Shown piece after piece: positions 20,147 to 22,820 of a DNA stretch of 22,820 bases. The position numbers were made by a program, and so were the translations under genes. The notes beneath the pieces are model-generated. The model was not told the DNA's origin. It did no database searches and saw nothing but the letters and a program-made list of their open reading frames with translations. The stretch spans positions 1 through 22,820 of IMG/VR virus record IMGVR_UViG_3300030389_000458. One strand, 5' to 3'. The stretch is from a virus. How positions within the stretch are numbered: the first letter of the stretch is position 1; each line of letters starts with the position of its first letter.

Positions 20147-22012
20147 ATGGCTATAAGTAAAATCAACTTTAGACCTGGGATTATGCGTGAAGGTACAGCA
20201 TATTCTAATGAGGGCGGTTGGTTTGACGTTAATAAAGTAAGGTTTAAAGCTGGTTTACCACAAAAAATAGGTGGTTGGCAAAAAGATAACTTAAATACTT
20301 TTTTAGGTACTTGTAGAGCTTTGATAGGTTGGATTGATTTAGAGGGTACTAAATATTTAGGCTTAGGTACACATTTAAAATACTATATTGAACTAGGTGC
20401 TACTTTTAATGATGTTACTCCTTTACGTACTACTACTAGTGCGGGTGATGTTACCTTTAGTGCTACTAACGGTAGTAGTTCAATAACCGTAACTGATACA
20501 GCACACGGAGCAGTACTAAATGATTTTGTTACTTTTAGCGGTGCAGCATCTTTAGGTGGTAATATAACCGCAGCAGTTTTAAATCAAGAATATCAAATAG
20601 TTAGTATTACTAATAATAATAGTTACGTTATAACCGCTAAAGATACTAGTGGTAGTACTGTTACGGCTAATTCAAGTGATAGCGGTAACGGGGGGAGTAG
20701 CGTAGTAGGAGCTTACCAAATAAACGTAGGTTTAGATGTATACATAGACAGCTCAGGTTTCGGTAGTGGTACATGGAACTCTGGTACTTGGGGCGGTAAT
20801 ACAGCCCTTACTGACTCTAATCAATTAAGATTGTGGACACACGATCATTTTGGTGAAGATTTATTAATCAATGTCCGTGGTGGAGGAATATATTACTGGG
20901 ATGAAAGTAGCGGAGTCACTAGTAGAGCCGTAGAACTTTCTAGTTTAAGCGGTAGTAACTTAGCTCCTACTAAAGGTAGTCAGGTATTAGTATCAGAAAC
21001 TGATAGACATATAATAGTTTTAGGAGCTGACCCTATAGTAGGTAGTTCACGTAGCGGTATAAGTGACCCTATGTTAATAGCTTTTGGTGACCAAGAAAGT
21101 GCCACTGAGTTTGAGCCTTTACTAACTAATACAGCGGGTGATTTAAGATTATCTGAAGGTAGTAAAATCATAGGCGGGGTAAAAGCTAGGCAAGAAGTAT
21201 TAGTATGGACTGATACCGCATTATATAGCATGCAATTTATTGGACCGCCTTTTACTTTCGGTTTAAATTTAATTAATAACGCTAGTGGTTTAATATCGCC
21301 TAACGGGGCAGTGGTCGCTCCTAACGGTGTGTTTTGGATGGGTTACGATAACTTTTACGTTTATACAGGTAACGTACAAAAACTACCGTGCACCGTGCTA
21401 AGCTACGTATTTGATGATTTAAACAGTAGCCAAGCACATAAATTTTTTGGGTTTACTAATACGGAGTTTGATGAAGTAGGTTGGTTTTACTGCTCAGCTG
21501 ATAGTATAGAGATAGACCGTTACGTAGTTTTTGATTACGCTGATAAAGTTTGGACTTACGGTCAAATATCACGTACAGCTTGGCTTGATCAAGGCACAGT
21601 AGATTATCCTAGAGCTACAGCTGATAATTATTTGTATCAACACGAGTTCGGTTATAACGATGACGGTAATCCTATGACTGATGTATTTATAGAAAGCTCA
21701 GATTTTGATATAGGCGACGGTGATCAGTTCGCTTTTATAAGAAGAATAATACCTGACGTTAGGTTTTTAAATAATAGTAATGGCGGTCAGGTAAACATTG
21801 TATTAAAAACAAGAAATTTTCCAGGTGAGTCACTAAGTACTTCAAGCACTAACGCTATAAGCGGTTCCACTACGCAATCACACGTTAGAGCCAGAGGTAG
21901 ACAAGCCGTAGTACGTTTAGAATCAGACGATGATGATACTAACGCAAACGATGATACAGGGTGGAGACTAGGTTTACTCAGGATGGATATACAGAATGAC
22001 GGTAGACGATGA
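20147..22012 (+). CDS. P22 gp10-like tail stabilisation protein
   Basis: Encodes 621 residues. The N-terminus ISKINFRPGIMREGTAYSNE and the next GGWFDVNKVRFKAGLPQKIG are highly typical of the marine phage version of this tail hub protein. Beta-propeller-like repeats follow (RALIGWIDLEGTKYLGLGTH, LWTHDHFGEDLLINVRGGGI, RQEVLVWTDTALYSMQFIGP, VFWMGYDNFYVYTG). Residues about 100-190 form a Ser/Thr-rich inserted domain with repeated Asn/Ser strands. The C-terminus (GWRLGLLRMDIQNDGRR) closes the last blade. In P22, gp10 plugs and stabilises the portal-tail channel. Together with the gp4-like protein it supports a short-tailed virion. ATG directly follows the lysozyme stop. Confidence 0.85.
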   Translation: MAISKINFRPGIMREGTAYSNEGGWFDVNKVRFKAGLPQKIGGWQKDNLNTFLGTCRALIGWIDLEGTKYLGLGTHLKYYIELGATFNDVTPLRTTTSAGDVTFSATNGSSSITVTDTAHGAVLNDFVTFSGAASLGGNITAAVLNQEYQIVSITNNNSYVITAKDTSGSTVTANSSDSGNGGSSVVGAYQINVGLDVYIDSSGFGSGTWNSGTWGGNTALTDSNQLRLWTHDHFGEDLLINVRGGGIYYWDESSGVTSRAVELSSLSGSNLAPTKGSQVLVSETDRHIIVLGADPIVGSSRSGISDPMLIAFGDQESATEFEPLLTNTAGDLRLSEGSKIIGGVKARQEVLVWTDTALYSMQFIGPPFTFGLNLINNASGLISPNGAVVAPNGVFWMGYDNFYVYTGNVQKLPCTVLSYVFDDLNSSQAHKFFGFTNTEFDEVGWFYCSADSIEIDRYVVFDYADKVWTYGQISRTAWLDQGTVDYPRATADNYLYQHEFGYNDDGNPMTDVFIESSDFDIGDGDQFAFIRRIIPDVRFLNNSNGGQVNIVLKTRNFPGESLSTSSTNAISGSTTQSHVRARGRQAVVRLESDDDDTNANDDTGWRLGLLRMDIQNDGRR

Positions 22013-22338
22013 GTAAACTTTTAGCAACTAATTTACCATTAGAGATGGGCGATAATGTAACGCCTTTAACTTACAATAAATTAGTAAGAATACTTGAACT
22101 TAACTTGGGTCAGTTTGATCCCGATAATATTAGACAAATAGATGGAGAAACGTTAAACAAGGTAAATTTTAATGCGGGTAGTATAGTGTGGAACACGACT
22201 ATAGAAGCTTTACAAGTGTATACGGGTAATAAATGGGAGAACATAAGTACCCCTAAAAAGCCACAAGGCTTTGAAGCTTCAGGTTCAGTAGGTAAAGTGA
22301 CCATAGTCAACAAAGGAGATACCACTATAATTATTTGA
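22009..22338 (+). CDS. Conserved small phage protein, tail module
   Basis: Encodes 109 residues. Landmarks are NVTPLTYNKLVRILELNLGQ, a FDPDNIRQIDG segment, and SIVWNTTIEALQVYTGNKWE, followed by a beta-rich C-terminus. The N-S/T-x-x-x-L-Q-x-Y-x-G-x-x-W pattern is reminiscent of short trimerising segments in phage tail proteins. It overlaps the gp10-like gene by four bases (ATGA), a strong sign of coupling. No function is known to me; tail or fibre attachment is inferred from position. Confidence 0.72.
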   Translation: MSKLLATNLPLEMGDNVTPLTYNKLVRILELNLGQFDPDNIRQIDGETLNKVNFNAGSIVWNTTIEALQVYTGNKWENISTPKKPQGFEASGSVGKVTIVNKGDTTIII

Positions 22339-22363
22339 TTTTTGCCTTTATAATAGAAGAAGC

Positions 22364-22820
22364 ATGGGTTTTATAAAGAAGATAGGCAAGTTTTTAAAGA
22401 AGAGCACTCGTGACATAGCGACTGTTGTAGGGTTCGCTATCGGTGGACCAGCAGGTGCTGCCATAGGTCAAGGTATAGGCTCATTAGCTGAAGGCAGAGG
22501 TTTAAAGAAAAGTGCCATTAGTGCTTTAAAAGTCCGTGGCGGTGCGGGTATGCTACAAGGTGCAGGTCTGCAAGGTGGTATGGGATTACAATCACTCAAC
22601 CCTTTTAGTCAAGATTTTTTACTACGACCATCAAATATACTTGACGCTGCAGGTGGTAAAACAGTTACGAGTGGAGGTCTTCCAGGACTTTTTGAAAGTA
22701 TAGGGGCTGACTTCCAAAACTTATTAACTGGTAACATGGCGGGTGCTAGTTTAACTAGCCCAGCTTTTAAAGGTTTAAGCACACTCGAAAAAGGTATTTT
22801 AGCAGGCGGATTACTTAGTG
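22364..22820 (+). CDS. Gly/Ala-rich virion-type protein, 3' end outside the window
   Basis: ATG 22364 opens a frame that stays open for 152 codons to the window end, so the gene is partial. It begins MGFIKKIGKFLKKSTRDIAT, an amphipathic basic helix, then VVGFAIGGPAGAAIGQGIGS, a glycine-zipper-like hydrophobic stretch, followed by Gly/Leu/Ser-rich sequence (GAGMLQGAGLQGGMG, LEKGILAGGLLS). Basic helix plus glycine zipper is typical of marine phage internal virion or membrane-penetrating tail proteins. It could be an ejection protein or tape-measure-like component. The 25-base gap before it includes TATAAT at 22349 but no clear -35. Confidence 0.72.
   Translation, partial: MGFIKKIGKFLKKSTRDIATVVGFAIGGPAGAAIGQGIGSLAEGRGLKKSAISALKVRGGAGMLQGAGLQGGMGLQSLNPFSQDFLLRPSNILDAAGGKTVTSGGLPGLFESIGADFQNLLTGNMAGASLTSPAFKGLSTLEKGILAGGLLS

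Noticed and set aside
22349-22354. TATAAT as a promoter before the gene at 22364
   Set aside because: No -35-like sequence at 16-18 bases, only ten bases to the ATG, and such strings are expected by chance in this AT-rich sequence.

Overview
This window is an internal stretch of an AT-rich, tightly packed bacteriophage genome. All credible genes lie on the + strand, neighbours mostly touch or overlap by 1-20 bases, and I see no rRNA, tRNA, transposase, integrase or CRISPR array. The small basic and zinc-ribbon proteins, the Mu gpT-like capsid candidate and the P22-like tail parts (gp4-like adaptor, gp10-like stabilisation protein) point to an uncultured marine podovirus-type phage of a Gram-negative host. 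An outer-membrane CsgG-type pore and several lipoprotein or secretion signals also require a Gram-negative host. The host species cannot be read from the sequence. Terminase, portal and replication genes must lie outside the window.

Layout. Bases 1-1625: small basic proteins, a staphylococcal-nuclease-like enzyme and a GroES-like co-chaperonin. Bases 1653-4573: scaffold candidate, two virion-type proteins and the major capsid candidate, closed by an intrinsic terminator at 4608-4633. Bases 4574-4732: the only regulatory-looking gap, holding two hairpins, a palindrome and a leader stem-loop. Bases 4733-8815: virion accessory proteins, two tail-adaptor proteins, several conserved small proteins and an MptE/DUF115-like Rossmann protein. 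Bases 8815-12853: repeat-rich tail proteins and a 779-residue tail fibre whose C-terminal half is CpG-poor. Bases 12855-14071: small coiled-coil, membrane and lipoprotein genes.

Bases 14052-18783 hold the outstanding feature: five consecutive genes forming a curli-like secretion and signalling block. They encode CsgF, CsgG, a secreted curlin-repeat protein, a secreted FecR-domain protein whose C-terminus also looks curlin-like, and a transmembrane CHASE2 class III nucleotide cyclase. The first four each overlap their upstream neighbour by 20-86 bases, and in each case the overlap encodes an N-terminal export signal or membrane anchor region. The block lies between membrane-protein genes and the lysis module. 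I infer that the phage makes an outer-membrane amyloid-type export pore and its substrate late in infection, linked to cyclic-nucleotide signalling. Plausible roles are altering the infected cell surface, excluding superinfection, helping lysis, or coating released particles or debris. None of these is shown by sequence.

Bases 18786-20146 hold a conserved small protein, two holin-like membrane proteins and a GH24 lysozyme. Bases 20147-22820 hold the P22 gp10-like tail protein, a small conserved protein and the start of a further virion-type protein cut by the window end.
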